Origin: an uncultured Coriobacteriaceae bacterium
Lineage (GTDB): Bacteria > Actinomycetota > Coriobacteriia > Coriobacteriales > Atopobiaceae
Direction: 5' to 3'
Length of the DNA: 64,000 bases
NCBI GenBank assembly: GCA_902778135.1
Contig: CACYWP010000002.1
Coordinates: 1-64,000, forward strand
Shown: positions 51,115 to 62,368 of the stretch, one piece after another
Position numbering within the stretch: position 1 is the stretch's first letter
How the letters are laid out: every line of letters starts with the position of its first letter
The notes under the pieces: model-generated
The model's database searches: none
What the model was told of the DNA's origin: nothing
What the model saw: only the letters and a program-made list of their open reading frames with translations
Position numbers and translations under genes: made by a program

Positions 51115-52249
51115 GCTCGTTGACCTCCTCGGCCGGAAGGGTGAACGCGAAGCGCGCGCCATGCGGGTCGACATCCTCCAAGTATATGGTGCCACCATGG
51201 GCCTGCACGATCGAGCGGCACAGCGACAGGCCCAGTCCCATGCTGCGGCCCGAATCGCCCGATCCGCTGCGTCCGGTGTAGAAGGGCTCGAACACCTGGT
51301 CCTTGTCCTCGTCGGCGACCCCCGGGCCATCGTCGGCTACGGAGACGCACACGCGGTCGCCCGTGCGCCATGACGAGATGGTGATGGTGGAGCCCTCGGG
51401 GGTATGGGCTATGGCGTTGTTGACGAGGTTGACGATGACCTGAACGATGACCTGCGGGTCCATGCGCGCCAGCAGCAGCTCTCCCGTGGGCTCGACCACG
51501 ATGCTGTGGTGACAGGCCTCGCGGCTGACGTGGCGCATGGCCTCCTCGATGACGTCGTCCACCAGCTCGGGGCCCAGCGTCAGGGTCACGTTCCCGTCCT
51601 CCAGGCGCGTGATGGCCAGCAGGTTCTCGACGACCGTCCTCAGCCAGGTGGCGTCATCATAGATGTCCTGCACCAGCTTGCGCTGGGTCGGGGGAGGCAG
51701 CAGCGCGTCCTCGTCCAGCAGCATGTCGGCGTTGCCGGTGATGGAGGTCAGGGGAGTGCGCAGGTCGTGGGACACCGAACGCAGCAGGTTTGCGCGCAGC
51801 TGCTCCCGCTGGGCGATCATCGAGGCCTCCATGGACTGGCCGAGCGAGCGGCGCAGGCTCTTGACCAGATAGCTGGAGAGCAGGGCGAACAGGAACATCG
51901 CCGCGATCGTGGCCGCATAGTCCGGCCCGTCGATCTTCAGAGACAGGCGGGGCTGGATGAGGAAGAAGTTGTAGGAGAGGATCGAGACGACTGACGCTGC
52001 CAGGCTGTAGCTCTGTCCGACGGTGAGGATGGCCGTCACGAGGACGCCCAGCACGTAGATGATGACAATGGTCGCGTCGGAGAATCCCAGCGCGTCAACG
52101 GCGATGGCAATGGCCGTGGAGACCGCCTGGCAGACCAACATGAGCAGGACGTTGGTGGCAAAGCGTGCATTCTGGGTGCTGCTGACCAGCGATGTCAGTG
52201 GGTCGAGAACCACGTCGTTAGAAGGGCTTGACACCTCATCCTCCACCAT
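51107..52249 (-). CDS. KdpD-like sensor kinase lacking the N-terminal KdpD/Usp domains
   Basis: About 380 aa from the ATG at 52249 (other starts possible). Four closely spaced membrane helices of the DUF4118 type (ATNVLLMLVCQAVSTAIAI ... FFLIQPRLSLKI) are followed by dimerisation helix SVSHDLRTPLTSITGNADML with the phospho-His, and HATPase motifs NLVNNAIAHTPEG, DDGPGVADED and GLGLSLCRSI. Classical KdpD has an additional 400-residue N-terminal part, absent here. Likely senses K+ or osmotic state and controls the divergent potassium transporter. Confidence 0.85.
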   Translation of the reverse strand: MVEDEVSSPSNDVVLDPLTSLVSSTQNARFATNVLLMLVCQAVSTAIAIAVDALGFSDATIVIIYVLGVLVTAILTVGQSYSLAASVVSILSYNFFLIQPRLSLKIDGPDYAATIAAMFLFALLSSYLVKSLRRSLGQSMEASMIAQREQLRANLLRSVSHDLRTPLTSITGNADMLLDEDALLPPPTQRKLVQDIYDDATWLRTVVENLLAITRLEDGNVTLTLGPELVDDVIEEAMRHVSREACHHSIVVEPTGELLLARMDPQVIVQVIVNLVNNAIAHTPEGSTITISSWRTGDRVCVSVADDGPGVADEDKDQVFEPFYTGRSGSGDSGRSMGLGLSLCRSIVQAHGGTIYLEDVDPHGARFAFTLPAEEVNEHV

Positions 52250-52742
52250 GCCGCGCCTGTCGTGACGCACCGGACGAAATCGGACGAAGGAGAGTATCGC
52301 ACAAACGGGCATGGCGAACGGAGCGGTGCCCACCATCCTCGGATGGTAGTTGTGTCGCTCGCGAGGAGGAGGTCCGAATCGTCGGCATCCATGGAGCCAT
52401 CGGTGCGGGTGGGATGCGGTTCGTCATCGCGTGTCGCAGCAGCCGTGCCACCTCCCTCTCCGTGCGACCTTCCGGCACTATTCGGTTGGTAGACCGCTTT
52501 TGCGCCATGGGTGACATAAAGGGGGGATACGTCTCATCCAACTGCCATGAAGATGGGATAAAATAGCAGGGTAGCGGCTTTGCGGCCGTTGCAGCCATCC
52601 CTAAATCATGCATAAAGGGGACATAAAGCAGACATAAAGAGCTTACCCTCAGGCAGCAAGGGGGTGCGCGAAAGCCGCTCCCGTGATAGATTCCACGTTC
52701 ATAGCCGACGTCATGCGCCGGTGCTCAGTCGATTGGAGAGTC
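52250..52742. other. Divergent control region of kinase and kup
   Basis: About 490 bp without a gene. It contains the CATAAAG repeats described separately and a possible -10 TAAAAT at 52558. No c-di-AMP (ydaO-type) riboswitch pattern was recognised. A short plus-strand frame (52228-52566) overlaps the kinase 5' end and is not called. Confidence 0.55.
52515..52639 (+). promoter_or_regulatory. 11-bp-phased CATAAAG direct repeats before kup
   Basis: CATAAAG occurs at 52611, 52622 and 52633, exactly 11 bp apart, and once more at 52515. Tandem half-sites spaced 11 bp apart are the usual binding pattern of OmpR/PhoB/KdpE-type regulators. The array lies about 105-130 bp before the kup start codon, on the side facing the response-regulator operon. 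Confidence 0.65.
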
Positions 52743-54962
52743 ATGAACAGTGTCTCTACGACGCCTACGCCAAAGAAGCGTAGGCGTAATACCGGCATCC
52801 CCCTCAGCGCTGGGATGATCCTGGTCACGTTGGGCGTCGTGTATGGTGACATTGGCACCTCGCCCATGTACACCCTCAAGGCCATCATGAGTGGCAACGG
52901 GGGCCTCTTCACCATGTCCCCCGAGGTGGTCACGGGTGCTCTGTCGCTCATCATATGGACGATGACGCTCATCACCACGGTCAAGTACGTGCTCATCGCC
53001 ATGAAGGCGGACAACCACAACGAGGGCGGCATCTTCGCCCTGTACAGCCTCGTCAGGCGTTGCGGCCGTTGGCTCATCGTGCCCGCCATGGTCGGTGGCG
53101 CCGCCCTGCTGGCCGACGGCATCCTCACGCCCGCGGTGACGGTCACCTCCGCCATCGAAGGCTTGCGCACCATCGATGCCGTGCACCGCATCATCGGCGA
53201 CAGCCAGAGCATCGTGGTGCTCATCGTCATCGCCATCCTCTGCGGCCTGTTCGTGGTCCAGCGCGCCGGCACCTCGACGATCGGCAAGGGCTTCGGCCCC
53301 ATCATGACACTGTGGTTCTCGTTCCTGGCGGCCACCGGCTTCGTGGGCATCCTCAAGTACCCGGGCGTTCTGGCCGCCCTCAACCCCGTGCGCGGCCTTG
53401 CCTTCCTCTTCAGCAAGAGGCTCAACAACGCCGGCATCATGGTGCTGGGCAACGTCTTCCTGTGTACGACGGGCGCGGAGGCCCTCTACTCCGACATGGG
53501 TCACGTCGGCAAGGCGAACATCTATGTCAGCTGGCCCTTCGTCAAGGCGGCCCTGATCATCAACTACCTCGGCCAGGGCGCCTGGATCGTGGCCAACAAC
53601 ACCGACTCGACGCTGGCCGCCGTTCCCGACCTCAACCCGTTCTTCCAGATGCTGCCCGAGAAGCTGCGCATCTTCGCCGTCGTGCTGTCCGCGTTCGCGG
53701 CGATCATCGCGTCCCAGGCGCTCATCACCGGGTCGTTCTCCATCATCTCCGAGGCCATCCGCCTGGACCTGATGCCGCACATGAAGATCAACTACCCCTC
53801 CGAGAACAAGGGCCAGCTCTACATCCCGCTGGTCAACAACATCCTCTGGGCGGGTTGCATCGGCGTCGTGCTGCTGTTCCGCAGCTCCGAGCACATGGAG
53901 GCCGCCTACGGCCTGGCCATCACGGTCACCATGCTCATGACGACGCTGCTGCTCTACACCTACCTGTCCCAGGTCCGTCAGCGTGGTCCGCTGGCACTGC
54001 TGTTCCTCGTCCCGTTCGTGGCCATCGAGGCGATGTTCTTCGTCTCGAGCCTGACCAAGTTCTTCCACGGCGGCTACGTGACGGTGCTGCTGGCCTTCTC
54101 CATCTTCATGGTCATGTACATCTGGCGTCGCGGCACGGCCATCGAGCGCACCCAGAGCGTCTACCTGTCGGTGCACGAGTACCTCAACCAGCTGTTCACC
54201 CTGCGCAACGATGACGAGCTGCCCTACGTGGCCGACAACCTGGTCTTCCTGACCAACGACTCGTCGCTCGAGCGCCTGGACCGCGACATCCTGTACTCCA
54301 TCCTCAACAAGCGTCCGAAGCGCGCCCGCGCCTACTGGTTCCTGAACGTCCAGGTGACCGACGAGCCCTACACCCACGAGTTCTCGGTCAACGACTTCGG
54401 CACCAACTTCGTGTTCAAGGTGCAGCTGCGCCTGGGCTTCCGCGTCAACCAGCGCGTGAACGAGTACCTGTACCAGATCGTCGAGACCATGGTCAACCAG
54501 GGGCGCCTGGCACCCCAGCATCGCCGCTACTCCATCTACCGCACCTCGGGTGACGTGGGCGACTTCCGCTTCTGCATGATTCGCAAGATGCCCTCCGCAT
54601 CGAACGACATCTCCGAGGGCGACCGCGGCGTCCTGAACGCGAAGTACGCCATCAGGCGTGCCTGCGGCACCCCGGTGGAGTGGTACGGCCTGGAGAACTC
54701 CTCGGTCATCATCGAGTACGTGCCGCTGTTCGCGAGGACGAAGAAGCAGCACAAGTTGGCGTACGTGGAGCTGCCCCAGAGCGTCATCGACCACAACGCC
54801 AGTGCGATGGCGGAGGAGGACGAGGACATCTTCTCCACCATGATGCGCGAGGCCCACGCGTTCGAGGCCTCTGCGGTCGACCGTGACGTCATCGGTGGCC
54901 ACACGGCGAGCTTCCGACCGGTGACCGTCTCCGAGGAGGATGACGGGGAGGAGGAAGGGTAG
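52743..54962 (+). CDS. kup: Kup-type potassium uptake protein
   Basis: 739 aa from ATG 52743 behind TTGGAGAG. The N-terminal motif MILVTLGVVYGDIGTSPMYT is the hallmark of Kup; about twelve membrane helices follow (for example ADGILTPAVTVTSAIEGL), then a large C-terminal cytoplasmic domain. It takes up K+ with H+. Divergent from the KdpD/KdpE-like pair that probably controls it. A strong hairpin at 55004-55038 follows. Confidence 0.95.
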   Translation: MNSVSTTPTPKKRRRNTGIPLSAGMILVTLGVVYGDIGTSPMYTLKAIMSGNGGLFTMSPEVVTGALSLIIWTMTLITTVKYVLIAMKADNHNEGGIFALYSLVRRCGRWLIVPAMVGGAALLADGILTPAVTVTSAIEGLRTIDAVHRIIGDSQSIVVLIVIAILCGLFVVQRAGTSTIGKGFGPIMTLWFSFLAATGFVGILKYPGVLAALNPVRGLAFLFSKRLNNAGIMVLGNVFLCTTGAEALYSDMGHVGKANIYVSWPFVKAALIINYLGQGAWIVANNTDSTLAAVPDLNPFFQMLPEKLRIFAVVLSAFAAIIASQALITGSFSIISEAIRLDLMPHMKINYPSENKGQLYIPLVNNILWAGCIGVVLLFRSSEHMEAAYGLAITVTMLMTTLLLYTYLSQVRQRGPLALLFLVPFVAIEAMFFVSSLTKFFHGGYVTVLLAFSIFMVMYIWRRGTAIERTQSVYLSVHEYLNQLFTLRNDDELPYVADNLVFLTNDSSLERLDRDILYSILNKRPKRARAYWFLNVQVTDEPYTHEFSVNDFGTNFVFKVQLRLGFRVNQRVNEYLYQIVETMVNQGRLAPQHRRYSIYRTSGDVGDFRFCMIRKMPSASNDISEGDRGVLNAKYAIRRACGTPVEWYGLENSSVIIEYVPLFARTKKQHKLAYVELPQSVIDHNASAMAEEDEDIFSTMMREAHAFEASAVDRDVIGGHTASFRPVTVSEEDDGEEEG

Positions 54963-55003
54963 GCGCCCTTCACGTCCCGCCCGATGTGGCAAGCGTGCAT
55001 GCG

Positions 55004-55038
55004 CGGCCCCGCGTGGTTCCGATCCACGCGGGGCCGCT
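55004..55038 (+). terminator. Terminator after kup
   Basis: GCGGCCCCGCGTGG pairs with CCACGCGGGGCCGC (14 bp) around TTCCGAT; a short TT follows. Confidence 0.75.
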
Positions 55039-55077
55039 TCTGCCTGTCTCGGGAGGGTGCCCTCGTCAAGAAAAGAA

Positions 55078-55111
55078 GGCGGGGTCCCGAGCAGCACCTC
55101 GGGACCCCGCC
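55078..55111 (-). terminator. Terminator after rpsT
   Basis: GGCGGGGTCCCGAG pairs with CTCGGGACCCCGCC (14 bp) around a 6-base loop. Read on the minus strand the stem is followed by TTCTTTTCTT, a good U-tract, placing it right behind rpsT. Confidence 0.85.
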
Positions 55112-55134
55112 TCTCACTCGATGTGATTCAGAAG

Positions 55135-55398
55135 CTACTTGATGGTGTTGACCAGCTTCTGGACGCCGCTCTTGCGCTTTGCGGCCTGGTTCTTGTGGAT
55201 GATGCCCTTGGAAGCGGCCTTGTCGAGCTTGCGGTTGGCTGCATTCGCGGCGGCCTGGGCGGCCTCGGCGTCGCCCGCCTCGACGGCTGCGCGGACCTTC
55301 TTGATGTAGGTCTTGAGCTCGGAGCGGACTGCCTTGTTGCGCTTGCGTGCCTTCTCGGCGGTGATGATGCGCTTCTTCTGAGACTTGATGTTTGCCAC
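55135..55398 (-). CDS. rpsT: 30S ribosomal protein S20
   Basis: 87 aa, Lys/Ala-rich helical protein beginning [20 protein letters not shown] and ending with [20 protein letters not shown], the conserved S20 pattern. Divergent from lepA, a frequent arrangement in Gram-positive bacteria. Confidence 0.96.
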   Translation of the reverse strand: MANIKSQKKRIITAEKARKRNKAVRSELKTYIKKVRAAVEAGDAEAAQAAANAANRKLDKAASKGIIHKNQAAKRKSGVQKLVNTIK

Positions 55399-55508
55399 GG
55401 TACGTTCCCTTTCGATCTTTCTCGAGTGAGGCCTCTAAGCGTTGAGACACGGTGAGGCAACTCAGCAACTATAGCACGGCGCCGCCCAGATGCGCTATCA
55501 TTTCTCGC

Positions 55509-57316
<1,808 letters not shown>

Positions 57317-57320
<4 letters not shown>

Positions 57321-58402
57321 CGGGGCTGCCTGCGGGTGGCCAGCGTGCGTCCGCCCCTGCGATCCTGCGAGAGCATGCGTCCGCGTGTGGCCTGTCTGAC
57401 GTGCTGCCGCCCTTCCCGCGGGAGGGGAGCCTGGCACAGCGCCTGGCCGCCCACCCCTTCCTGATGGCTCCCATGGCGGGCGTCTCGGACAGCGCCTATC
57501 GCATGATGGCGCGCGCCGGAGGCGCGTCGCTCGCGTACACCGAGATGGTCTCGGTGGCGGGGCTGCACTACGGTGGCGCGAAGACGTGGGAGCTGGTCGT
57601 GCCACAGGACCCCGAGCCCGACATCGCCGTCCAGCTGTTCGGGTCGCAGCCGGCACAGTTCTCCGAGGCCTGCGCGCTGGTGCGCGAGCGCCTAGGCGGG
57701 CGCCTTGCGCTGGTCGACATCAACATGGCCTGCCCGGTGCCCAAGGTGGTGCGCAAGGGGGAGGGCTCTGCCCTGCTTGACGAGCCGGGGCTCGCCGCGC
57801 GCATCGTATCTGCCTGCGTGGCCGAGCTGGACGTCCCGGTGACGGTCAAGATCCGCAGCGCACGCAGGACGGGGGATCCCGAGGTCGCCCCCGAGTTCGC
57901 CCGTGCCATGGAGGAGGCGGGTGCCGCGGCGGTCGCGGTCCATGGTCGCACGGCAAGCCAGCTCTATCGGGGCGAGGCCGACTGGGGTGTGGTGCGTCGC
58001 GTCGCCGATGCGGTGTCGATACCGGTCATCGGCTCCGGTGACGTGCGCGGTCCCGTGGAGGCCGCGCGCATGCTGGCCCAGACGGGCGCGACGGCCGTCA
58101 TGGTGGCGCGTGGCACCTATGGCAACCCATGGTGCTTCGCAAACGCCAGCCGCCTCTCCCGCGGCGACGATGCCATCGAGCCCTCCATGGGCGAGCGGCT
58201 GGCCGCCTTTGCCTGCCACGTGCGCCTGCTGGAGGCGACGGGTGCGCATCTGGCCCGTGCGCGCAGCCTGGCGGGCTGGTACCTGCGAGGCATGCCCAAC
58301 GCCGCGCAATGGCGCGAGCGTGCCATGCATTGCAAGACGACGGAGGAGTACCTCTCCCTGGTCGCCGAGGTGGCCTCGTGCGTCGAGGCGTCAGGGACGT
58401 GA
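57317..58402 (+). CDS. dus: tRNA-dihydrouridine synthase
   Basis: 361 aa from ATG 57317. FMN-binding TIM-barrel with [20 protein letters not shown], the catalytic Cys in [37 protein letters not shown] and IGSGDVRGP. It reduces uridines in tRNA. The N-terminal 40 residues are an extension compared with typical DusB. Overlaps hemW by four bases (GTGA). Confidence 0.94.
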
Positions 58403-59691
58403 GCGCCAGCTGTGGCATCTACGAGGCCCTCTGGCTGGCCAGGCTGCACCAGCGTCCGGTGGGGGCGCTGTACGTGCACCTGCCCTTCTGCAGGCAGAAG
58501 TGTGCCTATTGCGACTTCTCTTCCTGGGCCACCGCAGCAGGCGACCCGCTCATCCATGCGTATGTCGAGGCGCTTGAGTCCCAGGTGGGGGAGCTGCGCG
58601 AGGTGGGGCTGCTGGAGGGCTGCCGGACCGCCTATGTCGGGGGTGGGACGCCGACCCTTGCGGGGGAGCGGCTGGTGGGGCTGGTGCGACGCATCTGCGA
58701 GGCAGCCCCAACCATCGCGGAGCTGACCTGCGAGGCGAACCCCGACTCGCTCGACGACCTGCTGCTGGGGCGTCTGCGCGGGGCGGGCTGCACGCGCCTC
58801 TCCATCGGCGTGCAGAGCCTGGAGGACGGGGAGCTGCGTGCGTTGGGACGCATCCATACGGCAGCCCAGGCGACCGAGCGGGTCGCTGCCGCCGTGCGCG
58901 CCGGGTACGATGTCTCGTGCGACCTGATGTGCGCGATCCCCGGGCAGACCGACGAGAGCTGGCGGCGTTCCGTCGCGGGCGCCGTCTCCTGCGGCGTCGG
59001 GCACGTCAGCGTGTACCCGCTGCAGATCGAGGAGAATACGCCGCTGGGCCTGCTCGTGGGCGACGACGAGCCCGCGTGGAACGACCCCGAGGTTCAGGCG
59101 CGTAGGATGGAGCTCGCGCGAGACCTGCTGAGCGATGCGGGGTTTGCCCGCTACGAGGTGGCAAGCTACGCCCGGTCAGGCAGGAGGTGCGCCCACAACT
59201 GGGCCTATTGGACTGCCGTGCCCTATGTCGGCCTGGGGTGCGGAGCCAGCTCGATGCTCGCGCGCGAGGGCTACGACGCGCTGCGAGACGTGGCACCGCA
59301 GCTTCCCGAGGTGCCTGTCGACGTGCGGCGCGTCCGGCTCTGCTGCACCAGCTCGCGTCAGGAGATTGCGCGCCGTCCCGCGCTGCACCGCCTCTCCTTC
59401 GACATCGAGCTGCTCGACGAGGGCCAGGCCGCTGCCGAGGACCTGATGCTGGCCATGCGCACCGTGGAGGGCATCGGATGGGGGCCGCTCGCCCATGCAC
59501 GGGCCGTCCTGGGTGCCGGTCGTGTCGATGACGCGCTCGCATGGTGCGCGCACAGGGGCCTCGTCTCCCACACGGATCGGGGCTGGGCGCCGACCGACGA
59601 GGGCTGGCTTCTGGGCAACGAGCTGTACGGCCGGCTCTGGGACCTTGCCGGGGGCGATGTGCGCTCGCTTTCGGTCTCCGGCAGGCCATAG
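58399..59691 (+). CDS. hemW: HemW-like radical SAM heme chaperone
   Basis: 430 aa from GTG 58399. Radical SAM cluster motif CRQKCAYCDFSS (the Cx3Cx2C plus extra Cys residues are replaced by Ser here) follows ALYVHLPFC; further motifs YVGGGTPTL, EANPDSL, LSIGVQSLEDGELRALGR and DLMCAIPGQT are those of HemW/HemN-like proteins. HemW carries heme; true coproporphyrinogen dehydrogenase HemN has CxxxCxxCxC. Here the residue two after the third Cys is Phe, which supports HemW. The C-terminal HemN-type domain is complete. Confidence 0.88.
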   Translation: MSASCGIYEALWLARLHQRPVGALYVHLPFCRQKCAYCDFSSWATAAGDPLIHAYVEALESQVGELREVGLLEGCRTAYVGGGTPTLAGERLVGLVRRICEAAPTIAELTCEANPDSLDDLLLGRLRGAGCTRLSIGVQSLEDGELRALGRIHTAAQATERVAAAVRAGYDVSCDLMCAIPGQTDESWRRSVAGAVSCGVGHVSVYPLQIEENTPLGLLVGDDEPAWNDPEVQARRMELARDLLSDAGFARYEVASYARSGRRCAHNWAYWTAVPYVGLGCGASSMLAREGYDALRDVAPQLPEVPVDVRRVRLCCTSSRQEIARRPALHRLSFDIELLDEGQAAAEDLMLAMRTVEGIGWGPLAHARAVLGAGRVDDALAWCAHRGLVSHTDRGWAPTDEGWLLGNELYGRLWDLAGGDVRSLSVSGRP

Positions 59692-59769
59692 CGCCGCAGA
59701 CGGCGCCAAAGGGCGTGGCCGCATCGCGGCCATCCGAGCTTCCGTTAGCGGCCCACTCGGCGACTGCGT

Positions 59770-59954
59770 CCCAAAGCGGCGAAAAACGGGCGTTTTGGCA
59801 ATGTCTCCGCCCATACCCGCAAATCCCACGGATGCATGCCAAGGAAAGACGCTGGTAGAACGACAGCGCCAAAGCCACGAACGAACCGATACCCCCGTTT
59901 CCTCTTCGCCCAGAAGAATCTGATTGCCAAAAGGCCCGTTTCTTGCCACTTGGG
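59770..59954. repeat. Inverted repeat pair of about 32 bp in hemW-dnaJ gap
   Basis: The 33 bases from 59770 (core AAACGGGCGTTTTGGCAAT) match the reverse complement of 59923-59954 with few differences; the central 19 bases differ at one position. The arms enclose 120 bp without a gene. This could be a MITE-like relic or a large RNA hairpin between hemW and the dnaJ-like gene. The gap 59692-60131 otherwise holds nothing recognisable. Confidence 0.55.
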
Positions 59955-60131
59955 AAGCATCCTGCTCACATGAATCGACCTTGGCTGGTCCCAAGCGGGG
60001 AGGTTTTGCGCGGGAGGCATGTGCCCGTGAATCATGGCAGTCGATGATGGGTAGAATCCCGCTCGTATGTCTGTCGGGGCTCGGGGACGGCCATGCCGGA
60101 ACCGAGGCCCCCTGGCACGAAAGCAGTCATC

Positions 60132-61205
60132 ATGGCCGCAATGAACGAAAAGGACTACTACGCGATCCTCGAGGTCGACAAGGACGCGACCACCGAGCAG
60201 ATTCGCAAGGCGTTCCAGCAGAAGGCGCGCAAGCTCCACCCCGACGTCAACAAGGAGCCTGACGCCGAGGAGCGCTTCAAGGAGGTGTCGGAGGCCTACG
60301 CGGTCCTCTCGGACGAGGGCAAGCGCCGGCGCTATGACGCCATGCGCTCCGGTGCGCCTTTCGGGGGAGCCCCCGGAGGCTACGGCAGCCCTGCGGGGAC
60401 CGCAGGCGGCTATGCCGACGACCCCTTCGGCTGGGGCTTCCCGTTCGGCGGCGCCTACACCAGCCGCCGCACGACGACCCGCTCGCGGGCGTACAACCCC
60501 AAGGAAGGCAGCGACATCATCTACGAGGTGACTATCGACGACGATGACGCCGCGAAGGGATATCACCGTGGCATGACCTACCAGCGCTATGTCACCTGCG
60601 ACGCCTGCCACGGCCACGGCTCGGTCGAGCACACCCAGGCCGTGACCTGCCCGACCTGCGGCGGCACCGGACACATGACCGTCGACCTGGCCAGCCTCTT
60701 CGGCTTTGGCGTGGTGGAGATGACCTGCCCGGAGTGCGAGGGCACCGGTCGCGTCGTGGAGGACCCCTGCGACGTCTGTGGCGGCTCCGGTCGCGTGCTC
60801 TCCGCCAGCGAGGTGGTCATCGACATACCTGCCGGCACGCACGATGGTGACGTGGTTCGCATCGCCGGCATGGGCAATGCGGGCACCAATGGCAAGACGT
60901 CGGGAGACTTCGTCTGCAAGGTGGCACTGCCGTCCGAGCGCCTGACCGGCCGTCAGGCGATGGGGTTCTGGATCCTGGGAGCGCTGGTTCCGGTCTTCCT
61001 GCTCACGCTGGTCTCCGGATACACCCAGCCGTTCCTGCTGGCCGGCATTTTCGTCGGCATCTTCATGGTGGTGCGAGACGGCATCAAGACCAGCAGGGGC
61101 TGGTGGAACAACGCCGCCCGCTCTGCCATGGGCGGGCTGCAGATGGGCGTCTGGCTGCTGGTGCTCAACCTGCCGCTGCTCATGATGAGATCCTGCGGGA
61201 GATAG
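60132..61205 (+). CDS. Membrane-anchored DnaJ-like protein
   Basis: About 357 aa from ATG 60132 (ATG 60141 is an alternative). J domain at the N-terminus (YYAILEVDKDATTEQIRKAF, KLHPDVNKE with HPD), a Gly/Pro-rich linker, and a zinc-finger region with four CxxCxGxG-type units (CDACHGHG, CPTCGGTG, CPECEGTG, CDVCGGSG). Only a short C-terminal beta part (VVIDIPAGTHDGDVVRIAGM) remains; in place of the rest of the substrate-binding domain there are about three membrane helices (FWILGALVPVFLLTLVSGY, FLLAGIFVGIFMVV, MGVWLLVLNLPLLMM). It probably recruits DnaK to the membrane. A terminator follows, then a canonical DnaJ gene. Confidence 0.8.
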   Translation: MAAMNEKDYYAILEVDKDATTEQIRKAFQQKARKLHPDVNKEPDAEERFKEVSEAYAVLSDEGKRRRYDAMRSGAPFGGAPGGYGSPAGTAGGYADDPFGWGFPFGGAYTSRRTTTRSRAYNPKEGSDIIYEVTIDDDDAAKGYHRGMTYQRYVTCDACHGHGSVEHTQAVTCPTCGGTGHMTVDLASLFGFGVVEMTCPECEGTGRVVEDPCDVCGGSGRVLSASEVVIDIPAGTHDGDVVRIAGMGNAGTNGKTSGDFVCKVALPSERLTGRQAMGFWILGALVPVFLLTLVSGYTQPFLLAGIFVGIFMVVRDGIKTSRGWWNNAARSAMGGLQMGVWLLVLNLPLLMMRSCGR

Positions 61206-61215
61206 CTGTCGTCAC

Positions 61216-61244
61216 CCCCGTGGCTTGGGCCACGGGGCGCTTTT
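61216..61244 (+). terminator. Terminator between the two dnaJ genes
   Basis: CCCCGTGGC pairs with GCCACGGGG around TTGG, followed by CGCTTTT. It lies 10 bp behind the membrane-anchored dnaJ-like gene, so the two are separate transcripts. Confidence 0.8.
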
Positions 61245-61279
61245 GTTCGAAACGATGAGTGTGTAGGGGATTGATAGGC

Positions 61280-62368
61280 GTGGAATCGAAGAGGGACTAC
61301 TACGAGGTGCTGGGTGTCGACCGGGATGCCGATGCGCGTACGATCAAGCGCGCGTTCCTGAAGAAGGCGCGCAAGCTCCACCCCGACGTCAACAAGGAGC
61401 CTGGTGCCGAGGAGCAGTTCAAGGAGGTCAACGAGGCCTACTCCGTGCTCTCGGACGAACGCAAGCGCGCGAACTACGACCGCTTCGGCTCCGCCGACGG
61501 CCCCGGTGGCTTTGGGGCGGACTACGTCGACATGTCCGACATCTTCGGCGGCGGGTTCGGCGACATCTTCGACTCCTTCTTCGGTGGGGCGACGCGCGGT
61601 GGCGGTGCCACCCAGCAGCGGACGCGCGGCCGCGACATGGGCATCTCGCTGCGCATCAGCCTGGAGGAGGCTGCGGCGGGCTGCACCAAGACGATCTCCT
61701 ACGACCGACTGGCACCCTGCGACGACTGCGGCGGCAGCGGCGTCGCCGAGGGAGGCAGCGAGACCACCTGCTCGCGCTGCGGCGGCACGGGTCGCGTGGT
61801 CGAGGTCCAGCGCACGATCTTCGGCCAGATGCAGTCGCAGAGCACCTGTCCGGCATGCGGGGGCGTGGGCAAGGTCGTCGACCATCCCTGCGAGACCTGC
61901 GGGGGACAGGGACGCGCTCCCGAGCGGGAGACCGTCGAGATCCAGATTCCCGCCGGCATCCACTCCGGCCAGACCGTGCGCATCGAGGGCAAGGGCGAGG
62001 CAGGCATCCGTGGCGACGCGCCCGGCGACCTGGTAGCGCGCATCGACATCACCCAGCACGCGCGTTACGAGCGCCAGGGCGACGACCTCTTCTGCCGTGT
62101 GCAGGTCGATGCCTTCGAGGCGATGCTGGGCACGACGGTCGAGATAGAGGGCATCATGGCGGGCGAGCAGGTCAGCCTGGAGATTCCCGCAGGCTGCCAG
62201 CACGACCAGACGGTCCGCGCAGAGGGCATGGGCATGCCGCGCCTGGGCAGCTCCGCCCGAGGCAGCGTGATCGCCTTCGTGGACGTGGTGGTGCCCACCG
62301 ACCTCAGCGACGAGGAGCGCCTGCTGGTGCAGCGCGCAGCCGACCTGCGCCGTGCGACCAGGGCATGA
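61280..62368 (+). CDS. dnaJ: Chaperone DnaJ
   Basis: 362 aa from GTG 61280 (a TTG three codons earlier is possible). J domain with HPD (KKARKLHPDVNKE), Gly/Phe-rich linker (IFGGGFGDIFDSFFGG), four zinc-finger repeats (CDDCGGSG, CSRCGGTG, CPACGGVG, CETCGGQG) and complete C-terminal domains (VEIQIPAGIHSGQTVRIEGK). It delivers substrates to DnaK. No grpE or dnaK is near. The stop overlaps the mtaB start (ATGA). Confidence 0.95.
   Translation: MESKRDYYEVLGVDRDADARTIKRAFLKKARKLHPDVNKEPGAEEQFKEVNEAYSVLSDERKRANYDRFGSADGPGGFGADYVDMSDIFGGGFGDIFDSFFGGATRGGGATQQRTRGRDMGISLRISLEEAAAGCTKTISYDRLAPCDDCGGSGVAEGGSETTCSRCGGTGRVVEVQRTIFGQMQSQSTCPACGGVGKVVDHPCETCGGQGRAPERETVEIQIPAGIHSGQTVRIEGKGEAGIRGDAPGDLVARIDITQHARYERQGDDLFCRVQVDAFEAMLGTTVEIEGIMAGEQVSLEIPAGCQHDQTVRAEGMGMPRLGSSARGSVIAFVDVVVPTDLSDEERLLVQRAADLRRATRA

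Noticed and set aside
52340-52742. c-di-AMP (ydaO) riboswitch before kup
   Set aside because: Expected from other Gram-positive kup genes, but I could not find the conserved riboswitch segments; the phased direct repeats explain regulation better.
52725-55097. 790-codon open frame antisense to kup
   Set aside because: Shadow of the kup gene in GC-rich DNA; composition is His/Asp/Glu/Gly-rich without recognisable domains.
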